A DNA stretch of 64,000 nucleotides. Source: Vespula vulgaris (lineage: Eukaryota; Arthropoda; Insecta; Hymenoptera; Vespidae). Shown here in pieces: positions 24,395 to 36,920 of this stretch. A model generated the notes under the pieces. The model had not been told where the DNA came from. It worked only from the letters and a program-made list of their open reading frames with translations, and did not search any database. Both the position numbers and the translations under genes were made by a program. Numbering within the stretch: position 1 is the first letter of the stretch; each line of letters begins with the position of its first letter. The stretch is from the NCBI RefSeq assembly GCF_905475345.1, contig NC_066596.1, positions 4,775,001 through 4,839,000 on the forward strand. Reading direction: 5' to 3'.

Positions 24395-25798
24395 GTCAGT
24401 GATCTTTGATATCTCGACTTGGGATTTTGATCTGTTCAAGATTGGACTGACTTATTGCTAGATCATCTTTCTGCTTTTTTCTTTTCTTTTTTTTTTCTTT
24501 CTTTGGGTAAGAATATAAGATCCTTTGTATGGAAACGAATGTGAATACTACTTCTAATACGACTCTTGTGGGTTTCTCATAGAAAATGTTTTTTTCTATA
24601 TCATGTCTATCCAATTCTTTCTTGAACGTTCAAAGTCTACAATTTTAAATGATAGGGTGGTAGCAGGTGATATTCAAGGTATCCAATAAGAAATACCCTT
24701 ATCATTTCATTCGTAAATTGCGTGAACCGTAGATGTATGCAAGAAACGCTGAAAGATCGGATTTCCATAGATTGAAGAATCCAGATATAACAGAGTGTAA
24801 AGTATATAGAGTTCGTGTACTGCTTCCATGGAAATTCTGTCGTTCTGCTCGCGAGTGGTGTGCTCACAGGTGTATAGAACAGGGTGTGGAGTACAGTAGG
24901 GTTGGGTGGTATAAACACGGATAAACCCACGCTATAGAACGGTATATATAGCTTGAACTTGGCCCCGATGCCTGGATGTGCCGAGAATCCCAGAGGGAAA
25001 TACAGAAATACAGATAACCGCGAGGTGGTTTATTATTGTAGTGACATTGAATAGAGGGTTGGTGGGTTGACTGGTTGCTTTCGGTAGCGATGGCTATGAA
25101 CCATGGTCTGATTTAACTTGGAATGAAACACTTCCTTTATTAACATTTTTTAGGCACTGTAACGAGATAAGAAACAGTTGCACCTAACAGGTGTAATTGG
25201 TGCAATTGTTTGGGAAAGAATAGAACCATAGAGATATATTTTAATAAAGCATGTATATCTAATATTTTTCTCTACAATGTTTTTTTATTCTTTATATTTT
25301 TTTACTTAAAAGTAAATTATAACCCATTCTAATAATCAGGATTATTCTGTATAGCAGTAATCAACGGTTTAACTTCGTAAAGTCTGGCATGCCTTTAAGA
25401 AGAATATACTATGGGATGCAAGCTGCAACGAGTGCAGCAAGCGCTGAGCGCGAAGTGGTTTGGCTTATCGCAGGGCAAGTTCAAGGCTCGCCGCGGGTCA
25501 TAATAATCGCTCATCGAACTCCGCCTCGTTCGGGAAACAAACGTGTTGTTCGCCGATACAAAACTCAAGCCTCTTTCTCTTCTCCTCGTAAAGATAACGT
25601 CGAGTCGTGTCTAATAGAGAGCTTCGTTATGAACGAGAGAGATAGAGAAGGAAAACGTGTGTAGGATCGTCTTGTTGAAATCAGTAAGAGAGAATATGGA
25701 TCGAAAATTTGAACGAGCCAAGCGGATCGATCCAGGCCTCAAAACGTTTCGTCTCCCGCACATTGCTCTTTTCAAACGGTGACTCATTCGCTTGCCCG

Positions 25799-25906
25799 AC
25801 GGCGACGACGACGACGACGACGACAACGACGACGACAACGACGACGACGATGACAACGACGACGACTACGACGACGATGACGACGACGACGATGACGATG
25901 GCGACG
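25799..25906. repeat. (GAC)n/(ACG)n trinucleotide repeat
   Basis: About 36 triplets, mostly GAC with GAT, AAC and TAC variants. It encodes poly-Asp, poly-Thr or, on the other strand, poly-Val, and has no stops in most frames. There is no start or splice context that makes it a gene. Confidence 0.85.
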
Positions 25907-28322
25907 GTGGTCGTGACTTTCCTGAAGAATCGTGCGTAGGCAGTGAGAGAGGGTTCACGCGCGCACGTCTCGTGATGTGATACGATTGAACGAGAAAATT
26001 GTTGTTCCGTCCGATGATGATAGTCCAGCCGTCTGAAAGTAATGCGAGAAGTCGATCGCTTCTTCGCACGCATAACGTCAAATCTGTTTCCTATTGTAAT
26101 TTCACTTGGAAATGGTTTGAAGGAACATCGATGATCGGTACTTTGAAATTTTATTTAAACAATTTGAAAACGGTATCTACCTCGTATTTCTTTTTTCTTT
26201 TTCTCCTTTCGGAACAAGTATGCTATATACGCAATAGATAGAAACTTTAATTATTTTACATATGAAATATGAAAGAGTAAATATTACTTACGTACGAATA
26301 CTGAAGCACGTAAGAAGCAACGAGTTAGTATAGCATAATAGACTGTTAGAGAACGGTAAAGGGAAGGGAGAAGCGTCATCTCCTATTGCCGATAATCAAT
26401 AGTGGAACACTTGCCAAACTACGAGAACAGGATAGACGATATTTGAGAAATAAGGACTTATCTTTCTTTGTAATTTTTAATAAGAAAAACGAATAATAGT
26501 TATTTAACTAATTAACAACGTAGACTTTACATTAATACAGGGTGACTCATTTTGTTGAGATTCTGTCGATAGCGTTCATATCAACGTACGTAATGTCCCT
26601 TTTTGTCTTTAATTGCTCGATTCACGGGTTGAGAAAAATAATAGTCGGATTATCGAAGGAAAGGGTTGAAAAGGGTTGAAACGGAAGTAAAGGTAAAAGA
26701 AGAAACGCGCGTAGATGATAGATGGTCGCGAGTCGAAGACCGGTGTATATAGGATCGCCGTCACAACAACCCACATCCTTCTAGGACTTAACACCCTCTT
26801 TATCCCGAGGGAAAGCTCTCGCCCCTGCTGTCTTTCTCTTCGTGCGAGAGGACTCTACCCTCGAGTTCATCGTACACCTGCCGCCGAGAGGCCACCCTCC
26901 TACGGTGATGGCCTGATTTTTATCGTCTTTCCACCTTGTTTTGGTCCGTTTCTTCGTTGTTTTCGGAGAGGGTACAATGACCGAAGCATCCTTCTCTTAG
27001 AGCATGCATGGTAAATTTTAATTATGTGGACGCAATCAAAGAAGAAACCAAAATGAATGCGAATAAGTGCAAACGAACATCGCCAAGTAATTATTCTTCA
27101 TTTTTTTGATTACAAGTAACTAACTATTTTTTAAGTATTCATTTTCGATAATTTACATCTGTGTTCATTGCGCTTATTATTCATATTTGATGGTTATTCA
27201 TTAGTGTTTGTTTATTTTACGAGTATATTCATTAGTTCATATATCAGCGATTAATCCGTATTCATCTGAGATAAATATTTTGTAGAAATTTGTACGGTCT
27301 ATCGAAAAATTACGGTATCTTCGTGGCAATTCGCGAAACCAGAGGCATATTCACGAGCTTCGAAGTCCGAGTTGGCGCTTTATTTTCCTCGCACGAAGAA
27401 GACCGACCGAGTTGATTGGCCTGTCGTGAGATAACCCTGAGGAGCCGAGAATTGTATCCGGTTATCGTTGCGGTTATCACGGTCCGAATAACGCAAAAAG
27501 CATTCGAAATGTAGAAGAAGCGAGGTTACTCCCACTTTTTTCTCTTTCTCTTTCTCTCTCTCCTCTCTCTCTCTCTTTCTCTTTTTCTGTGTTTCTCTAT
27601 ATCAGCCAATGTGGAGTACGTCGAGTACGTTGAACGTAATCGAACACTGCTCGGCATATCCTCTTTCTTTCGTCCTGTACTTTTACGGGCTTCGTGCAGT
27701 TTCGATTTATCGAGAAACTAGAACCGAAAACCCTACTCGATTACGTTAACTCGTTTCACGTCGGCGGAACGAGAGGGTTCTCGCGCGACGTACGTAGTAC
27801 TTTATCTCGTAACTCGAAATGCGATATATCTTGATCGCGTGTACTCCTTCGAAAAGGTAATGTGCTTCTTTTTTATCTTTTTTACTTAAGTATTTTAAGT
27901 CACGTGCCACTTTCGTTTCTCAATTAGATTAAATGAAAATAGATTGTATAGTATCTATATGAAGATTGAAGTTGTTGTTCGATATTTTCATATAATTCAA
28001 TAATTGTTGATGTTAAGTAAATTAGTAAATTTTCAATTCATTTATCTTGTATGTAAAACGTCATTTATTTAAGTAACGTTATTAAGAAAATAGTTGATAA
28101 ATTTTCATCAAAAATTGACGCGTCACATACATATACATATACACAGGCACGTACGCACGTACATACACAAATGATTTCATATAAAAAAGAATAATAAATT
28201 TCAAATACTCGTCGAAAGATTGTTTTTGTTAGAACATTAGTCACCATTCAGATTGTTTCCCTTACGCTCAAGATCACATCGTAGCGTTATTTAGAGGTCA
28301 TGCTCTCTGTATCGTTGTACTA

Positions 28323-28529
28323 ATGGAGATTGAAAATCCGCGAGTGGCACGTGGGATCGATCGAGCCAGCGCGGAAGTCGGAGGATTCGCTCCACTTCCT
28401 AGCCCGTTTTCGCCGAAATACCCCGCGACCTCGAATTTTCCTCCGCCCTTCATCCCCACCATCACCTACACTCCCCTAGTCCCATCACTGGCAACAGTAC
28501 CAGCACCGACACCAGCATCATCGTCGACG
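28323..28529 (+). CDS. Possible alternative Tet first coding exon
   Basis: An ATG-started frame of exactly 69 codons up to a possible donor (ACG followed by GTAAAA after 28529). It ends in phase 0, the phase required by the Tet exon at 53243. The peptide is Pro/Ser/Thr/Ala-rich (for example FPPPFIPTITYTPLVPSL), resembling the disordered Tet N terminus. The open frame continues past the donor to 28625, so an unspliced 100-aa ORF is equally possible. It is phase-compatible and on the right strand, but the donor is mediocre and no promoter is proven. Low confidence; chance is likely enough. Confidence 0.17.
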
Positions 28530-29849
28530 GTAAAAGGTTTCGCTCGGAGGGAAAGTGGAAAACTTGATTTTCTTGGGCGAAGACGACGAGAAGAGGACGA
28601 GAAGAGAAGGAAGCCGCGAGAATGACGTAGAATTCGCGCGAGTAACGATCGAGATGGATACGAGAGAGTAAGAGGGACGAGGTGGAGAGGACTAAGAGGA
28701 GTTGGAACGACGAAAGAAATTTTATTTTTCGAGTACGCGACGTTAGGCTCTTGTAAAGATGTGTGTGTGTGTGTGCACGCGCGTGAGAGAGAGAGAGAGA
28801 GAGAGTGAGAGAGAATTGTTGGGGGGTGTAGGAGTGGTGGTGGGACGGCTGGGAGAGTCTTTATCAGCCGACTGTGAAATCTACTTTGCCGTCGTTAGCC
28901 GCATCGTAGTTTGTGAGGCATTCGATCGAAATATTGAAATGAAATTTAGTCGGAGATTATATGTACGCGTGTACAATTTCGAGTTGATGTTTTTACATTT
29001 CTTTGAAGATTTTTTTCTTCTTGGTCCGTTAAAGATAATATCTTTATTCCCTGAAAATCATCATCGTTTTTTTTTTCTTTCTTTTCTTTTTGTTCTCATG
29101 AACAATTCGTACAGATTTAAACGCACTAATTCGTTATTAATTTTTCAAGATAATCCTTTTTGAAATTATTCAGCAAGAAAATTGCATTCCTATCAAAGGA
29201 AGTAGGATTTGTTCGACAGAAATGATTGGAACTCTTTCGTATGTAGCTCGAATCGAGAAATCCCTTTGAACTCTTTCTCAACAAGACGAATACATTGGTT
29301 AGTGAATATGCGTATCGTCCATGTATATTTCAGGATTAGTTTAACCCCCTTTGGACTTGCTCGTAGTTATGTACCTTTTGAATAAAGAAGGAGCCCGATT
29401 TATCGACATTATCAAACTTTGCAAATAAAAACCTTTATATGCCGAATGCTTCCGATCGTATATAACCAACGCGACAGATGGGATATTAACATATGTATAG
29501 ATGAAAGAAATAAGAGAAATGAGATCGAGCGATCCAGATTTTCGAAATCCGACACCCGTCGATCTTATTCTCTCCAAGGGCTCGTATTTCTTCTTTTCGT
29601 TTTAGCAATGTCATATGAATCTGTTATCTCGTACTTAAGATATATCGATTTGTAAATTTATTCGCGGAATAAAATTAATGGAAAAGATTACGAAGAATAC
29701 CGTTAGTTCGAAAGTATTTTTTGAAATGAATTTAAACAGGATTTTAACAGGTTAATTTATTTTTTCCAACGATTTCTATGAAATCTCTTCTAAACTAGAA
29801 ATACGAGTACGTTTGTAACCAGTTTGGAGTTTCAGGTTATCTTATGTCG

Positions 29850-29853
<4 letters not shown>

Positions 29854-29940
<87 letters not shown>
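29854..29940. repeat. (GA)n microsatellite
   Basis: About 38 uninterrupted GA units, the longest pure dinucleotide run in the window, followed by AAAGAGAGAAAG. Confidence 0.95.
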
Positions 29941-31278
29941 GCATTGGTCCGAGTTATAGTAAACGACATCGTGCGTGCGAAGCGTGTGGGTCAGTTACAC
30001 TATCGTCGCGTCGCCATTCATATCATGGCGCGCGTAATGAAAAGATAGTAACTACCTTCATTGATAAAACACGCTACGTGCGAGCTCCGTACTACGCGTA
30101 GCCGTTAGCTTCTAGTCGTCGAGCTTTACGCGTCCGTGTCGATGATTTCATCTCGAAAGAGAAAAAAAAGAGAAGGGAAGGAAAAAAAATCGTTTCACGG
30201 CGAGTGGCGTGACGTCAAGCGGTGAACCGATTACTCGTTCATTCGGTGGACTTTGAAACTTGTCCGTTTAAAAAACTCATGCCGCACGCGACGATTTATT
30301 CGTTCGTCAAAAAAAAAGTCAAGATATCGTGTTTATCGTATACATTTTATTGGAGGCACGTCAAGATCGAATTTGGAAGATTTTTTTTTGTTCTTTTCCT
30401 CTCCTAAATCATTATAAATTTGTTTACGTACGTTGATAAAATACTTGCTGTCTTCGTTTTTCTTCTGGAAGATTATTTTCATCACTTTTATTTATTACAA
30501 TTTAACGCCCGATAAATAATATTAGAATCTATAGTACTTTCGATGAAATTATATGAAAGAAAATAAAAATATATACTTGTAGAATATATAAGTAAATAGT
30601 ACAAGAGTTAACTTTTCGCGTCTCGTTTATTAAAATATTCTCATTCAATTTGGAGTAGCCAAGGTAATTACGTTACTTTTCATCAGACCCTCGCAAAGTC
30701 GTGAAAAATGTACTCGTTATGGGATAAAAAGCAACCCTTTCACGCGTTATCTCGCCGCGTTAATTTTAGGATAAGTTTTTCGTTATTACATGCTTCCTTT
30801 ATCGAAGAAGACTTTCTCGTGAATTTAAAATTTTTGTTCATATTTAATAACTCTCTTTAATTTTCTTCGTAAACGGATGTTAGCTTTATTAAAAATTGTT
30901 TCTTGGAAAGAATCCAGCTGAAAGAAAATAAGAAAAATGTCGAACAGTCAAAATCGAATACTCTACGTGCGTTGAATATGCAGTTTTTACATTGGTTATG
31001 CGAGACGAACATTCGACGAGTCGGTCGAAATTTTCGTAACACAATACTGCTTCTTTTTTTGGCCGGAACTCTGCCCAATCCCTCGATAATAACAATAATT
31101 CATTTATCCCTCTATCTCCGGGTCCATAATCGAAAATCTTTCCGCGTGACTTCCTCCTTCTCCCTTTACACATCCTCCCCGTCATAGCTCTACTTATATC
31201 AAATTCTAGAATCCCGTTCGATCCGCGCTCATTCCGCGGATCTCTCAATTTCTTCAAGAGATTTTAGCTGCGTCGGAG

Positions 31279-31345
31279 AAGAAGAAGAAGAAGAAGGAAA
31301 AGAAGAAGAAGAAGCAAAATAAAAAAGAAGAAAAAGAAGAAGAAC
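31279..31345. repeat. (GAA)n microsatellite
   Basis: Imperfect GAA/AAAAG units over about 65 bp. Confidence 0.85.
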
Positions 31346-31424
31346 TCTACGAAGAATCCAAACGAGAAAGCTCGGTACGTGCTAGAAGGCACGCAGTTAA
31401 AAAGAGGGATAAAGAAGGAAACGT

Positions 31425-31426
<2 letters not shown>

Positions 31427-31470
<44 letters not shown>
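31427..31470. repeat. (GA)n microsatellite
   Basis: About 20 GA units. A (CT)n tract starts 155 bp to the right (31625), so the two could pair as arms of a large hairpin. Confidence 0.9.
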
Positions 31471-31477
<7 letters not shown>

Positions 31478-31624
31478 AGGATGAAGAGGGGTTGGGGTGG
31501 GGGTGGAAAGGAAGGAGAGCGAACGAACCTTGAAGCTACGCAGTTTCAGTCGACGGCAGAAGCGTTTCTCGAGTCGATATATCGATCCCCGCCCCCACTC
31601 GGTGCTTCCTGCCACGGAAACACG

Positions 31625-32060
31625 CTCTCTCTCTCTCTCTCTCTTTCTCTTTCCTCTCCTTCCTTCGCCTCTCCTATCTTGCTCTCTCTCTCTCCCACAG
31701 GATGAGTCACAGCCTCCCCGTAATATACGCTATAGCTGCACGCGCGCGCACGCGTATGCGGATATCTCTCTCTTTCTCTCTCTCTATATATCTTTTTCTC
31801 TCTCTCTCTTTCTCTCTTTCTCTCGTATTCGTTCGTTTCTCTTTCTCTGTCTCTCTCGTTCACCCTCGCACGCACACGCAAGAAAGAAGACAAGCGTACA
31901 CGCATTCGATCGACCCGTCGAACGCACGACGTGGCCGAGCTGCCACTTGCACGCGTTTCTCTTTCTCTCGTTTTCAAGATCTCTCTCTTTTTCTTTCTTT
32001 TTCTTTCTTTTTCTTTCTTCTACTCTCTTTGTCTCTTTCTCTCTTTCCCAATTTCTCTAT
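31625..32060. repeat. Long CT-rich pyrimidine region
   Basis: CT, TTTC and CTTTTT units broken by short CpG-rich stretches (31735-31760 and 31858-31955). Open frames here are Ser/Leu/Phe-rich artefacts. Confidence 0.8.
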
Positions 32061-33695
32061 TTTTTTTCTTCTATTTTCGTTTAACCTTCTCCTTCAAAAG
32101 GTTGGATAATCTATCGCTTACTTTTGATCGTTTGAAAAATCGGTATTTTGTTATATACTTGGTTGATAAGAGATCAACGATGCCGTACGATTTGATCGTA
32201 ATGTAAATTTAACGCGTTCACAGAGGTCACAGGTGACCGATACTCGACATCGCTCGACCCTTTGTGGTCCGTATTATTTTCGATATTACGTTCCAACTAA
32301 CCCATATCGGTTTATTATTAATTTTTTATCAATATCGCACAGTTTGGTCTTTAAAGCTAATTAAAGCGAATAGAATTAAAACTTAACCAAATGTAAAGAA
32401 AAAGAAAATATCAAATGTTAACAGTGCTGATTATTTATCATCAGAAAAAGATAAAAGTCTCTATTAGTTCTCTAGAACATCGTTTTTGCAGTACATAAAA
32501 AGAAATTTTTAAAAGAAATGTTCAAAAAAAAATTTTTGTTTAAACGACGGTCAAACGAATGCGAACGATCATCGACGAGGGGATGAAAGCGTTACGGTGA
32601 AAAGGAAAGCAATTGGGAGGGGAATGTGGGAGGGTTGATATCGGGTGGTGGAACAGGGACGATGAGAAGAACGGGGCGAACGTGCCTGCGTGGAGTTTCA
32701 TGGTATTTTCCAAGAACTCGTGAGGGAAAAATACGAACGGTACGTTATCCTCGTGTTAACCTCGACCATTGGAAACTGTCGTCGTCGTTGACGATGGCGC
32801 CATTAGCTGGTCTATCACGCACTTTATATAGTCGTCTCCTTTCATTCTTTCTTCGCCTTTCGTTGCAAATGCAACCCAGACGCACACGTGCAATGCTTCA
32901 CGTGCATTTAATGATAACGTACTCCTCTACAATTACCGTTGAAAAATGCAAAATACTGAACGCTCGCGCGCATTTACTACCGGCCAGTGGGTCGTGAGCG
33001 CGACCGCGCGATTGCTTGTTCGCGTCCGCTCCGTGGGGTTGATCCACCACAAGAAAAACGATATCATTTACGATTTGAAAGCGTTACGCTTTGTAGGATT
33101 GCCGTAGGATCGAGATAGATTTTTTGTTTTTTGTTTTTATTTTATTTTCTTCGATCGTACTTTCGAAAAATTTTAACTTGCTGATTCATTCGACCATCTG
33201 TCGTTAAATATCTAATTTACGATTTTCCTTAAAAGATCCAATTGATACTATGAAAGAAATGTACGAACACTTTAAGTACATTGCACGTTTATATTGATCA
33301 GGGAAGTTTTCGAAAGTTAGCTTCAATGACCCTCAAAATGTTGAAACCATATGACAAAATTCGATCGGTTTGCCCTTCGATATCAGCTCGATTGTGAGAA
33401 GTAACCAAAACACAATATATATATGTATGTATCGACGAGTCAATTGCCGTTCGACTAATCCGAAAATCGATGTTGTCGATATAGCGACGACCGTGCTAAA
33501 TATCGTCGTGGTATAAACTGTGGTCGCGGTTTACGGAGGATTGCGAGCATTGCGCGAAGCCCCGTAAAGGATATAATCCGGCTAGATTCGCCATATCGAT
33601 TTTGAGCTGCAGCTTCGTGCAACGTATACCTCGTACATGAGTATATATACTTGTGTATGCGTGCGTGCGACGTCTCCGTGACTCACGCCATATAA

Positions 33696-33698
<3 letters not shown>

Positions 33699-33732
<34 letters not shown>
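33699..33732. repeat. (TA)n microsatellite
   Basis: About 17 TA units flanked by TATAAATG and GTATATACACACA. Confidence 0.9.
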
Positions 33733-33740
<8 letters not shown>

Positions 33741-36700
33741 CACACATACACACGATATATATATCACAAGAATACATACACGTTTACGAAGATATATGTA
33801 TGTTAGAGGATATATCGTGCGTACGCAACGTTTGGCCTTGCACGCGCATTATATGCGTGCCGAGCACGCTCCCACGGTGCCGAGGGCACCGTTCGTGCTT
33901 CATTGAATATGCCCGGAATCGTGGCACGATTTTCCGACTTTCCACCGATCTTTTTTATCCCTTCCGACGAGAACCCAAAGGATTTCGTAACTTCGTTCCT
34001 AATGGTATTGACAGTTCTTGTCGATTTTTATGATTTAGAAGGTTCAGTAAATTTTATCAGCTAATCGAATGGAAATCGAATAAGAAAAATTTGTCTCTGT
34101 CGTCCGACAAATTTGACGATTTGATATTTTGACAACTATATATAACTTGACAATTGTGATAATCAAAACCAATTTTCTTAAACATAAATGTCACTTAATT
34201 TTGAATTCAAACACTTTATCTATGTGCGCGTACGTATATATTTTAAGATACTCATTTTTTATTCATTCCTTGTGTAAATAAAAGAAGTGAGATCGCGCGA
34301 TTCGAGAATCCGTATAGACGCATCGTTTGCGAGTGCGTCGAAGATACAGCGGATCGATAGACAGAAACTTCGCGACTCTCTCCTTGCACACGGCATCGAC
34401 CCTGAAGCCAAGGCGAGACCTTGAGGAGTACGCGCACGAATCCCGTGAAAGGGAAATTCAAGGCACCCCGACGAAATTCCGCGCCGTCTCTTCCTACATA
34501 GGAAAACGTCGTGCGATTTTACTTTCACCGAAATTTTATTTCTATATCTCTCGACGTACTATTTTTTTTCTTCTCGTTTTATATCCGAAAATTCGAAGCA
34601 ACGAAATATGGAAAAGAATTATTTAAAAATATTTTTTAGCATAAATACGTTTAATATATCTTTCAGAAGTCATATATTAATAGTATTAGTAAATATGATA
34701 CGATGTTAAAATAAAATATTAAACAATTTTCATTTCCATTAATACTATGACGCAATATACTCCTCCGCATTCTAAACCGATATTATATCATGCCTTCACC
34801 ATACATATATACATTTATAGGGACGATTCCTCACCGTTCCATTTTCGAGCGCTTTAGATTCTTTCTTCTTGATGCACTCTGGCTACTGGACGTTTCTCGA
34901 CAAACCCAACACACATACGTACATATACACTACGCATGCTGGACGAAGCAGGTAAAAAGGGCCTTACAGCTGTCAGACAGCTGCTCCCTCTGTCCTATAT
35001 ACATACGTGATGAACCACTCAAATACAGACATACACATATATACTTATGCATCATAGGAACACGTGTGTACGCGAAAACGCATAAACGCAAAGCGGTTAG
35101 CTTTATTGCTATCTATCATAGAACCGAAAATGCATCTCTACTTCGCGCACGTGTACCACAGAATCGTGTTTGCTGCTCGTATGTACGTGTGTCTGCGTGT
35201 ATGCTTGAAGAAAAAAGAATGTGCACAATGCTAGGGAACCCGGTGAATACCAACGATGGCGGACATAACGGAATTAGTGGAGCATCATTTCATCCCTTTT
35301 CTACGATTCAACCCCCTTCACGTTCCTACCCTACTGCGAATCTCGTTACTCTCACTCCATCCATCGACGCTTGACAGTTCTGTCTGTCTGTCTATCTGTC
35401 TCTCTCTCTCTCTTTCATAATACCATTTTTTTTTAATATCATGAACCAAATTTAATCAAGTTCCCTTTCTACTTCTATTTATTAATTATAAAAATTGTAA
35501 AAACAATTCACCACAATTGAAAATCAACATTTCACCGAACTAATTTCAATTCTGTTTTCGTTTCTTCTTCGACTGTGTTAATTCTGATTGGCTAAAAAGA
35601 GTTTCAATCTTTTGCTCCTCTCTATATATTTCTCTCTCAGTTTATTCCACCTTCGTAAGGTAAATGACAAAGTCTTGTCGTTGGTGGAAGATGGAACGCT
35701 GAAAGGAGCGAGGTGAACAATGGAGCCGGCTGGGATCGAGTGAGACAACGGCACCAGGAATTATGTCGACAATACTGCTGATTGCCGGTTCATTATGACG
35801 TCATAAAAGCGAATCTAGTTGGTGCGCTATGTACCTACTGTACGCGATAAAGGATAATCGCTCTTGAGGCGTATACAGGTCTCTTCAAAGTTCGAGAATC
35901 GAACCGTACGACGAAATAGAAAATTTATCGTTTCTTGTGAAAAAGCGATAAAAATCAGAGGAAAATTGATAAATTTAAAAAGAAAACAAAAAGTAAAGGG
36001 AAGGAAAAAGAAAGAGAGAGAGAGAAAGTAAAATTTTATTTTTATACTTTTTTTCCCGTGAGATAAATTTTTCTTAATTAGCCTAATCAAAGGCCAACGA
36101 GACTTGAGTCGGAAACGTTGTCGTCATTTTCGATGCACGGAACTAATTTTGAGGTGTAACGAGCTATGGTTTATACGCTTGCTTTTGTATGTGTGTATGT
36201 ACGCAGTGCGTATGATTTATTTGCACCATGGGACACCGTGTCACGGGATATTCTTTTTTTCCTCCTCGGCGCATCTACGGCGTGCAGGGACTTTGAAGTT
36301 AAATCGATGGGAAGCAATATGGCCGAATTAAAACGAGACGCGCGTGTGGGGCGACGACGAGTAAGCCGTAGTGTGTGCGCGCGCGCGTATTTCAGCGGTC
36401 CCAGTGAAATTGCTCTCGCGCGAAAAATATCGAAGGGTTCGATCCTGCTATCGTGTTTTCTTAATTCGCTCGATTAAATCGGTTATGTCAAACGATTACT
36501 TTTAATCGATCGAAACATTTTTTCTTTACATTTTCACAATTTCCAATATTATTTCATTTGCAATAATATCTATCTCGGAAAGTATGAAAATACTTAAGCG
36601 AATTCAAAGCAATTTAATGAACGAACTTTCAATTTGTCCTGTATTACTATGATAGTGATTCGCCGAATTCAATATAATACGAAAATTTGTTACGCATTAG

Positions 36701-36896
36701 AATGGTAATGCAGGAAGCCGTAATTGAAAGCAAGATGTAGTAGTTATTTCCAATCCGTAAGTACATAGATGCTACGTAACAATTGTCCCCATTCGACGTA
36801 TTATCATCTGTCACATTTATGTTCGCGACGATTGTTCTTCGTTGCTACGAGTTTGTCTCTTTCAAAAGTTCTTCGATAAAAAAGGAACGAAAAGAG

Positions 36897-36920
36897 GCGA
36901 GACGAGACGAGACGAGACGA
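36897..36920. repeat. (GAGAC)n-type pentanucleotide repeat
   Basis: Four to five copies of GACGA/GAGAC in tandem. Confidence 0.8.

Noticed and set aside
26537..26560. ACAGGGTGACTCA string resembling a transposon terminus
   Set aside because: I found no inverted partner or target duplication nearby.
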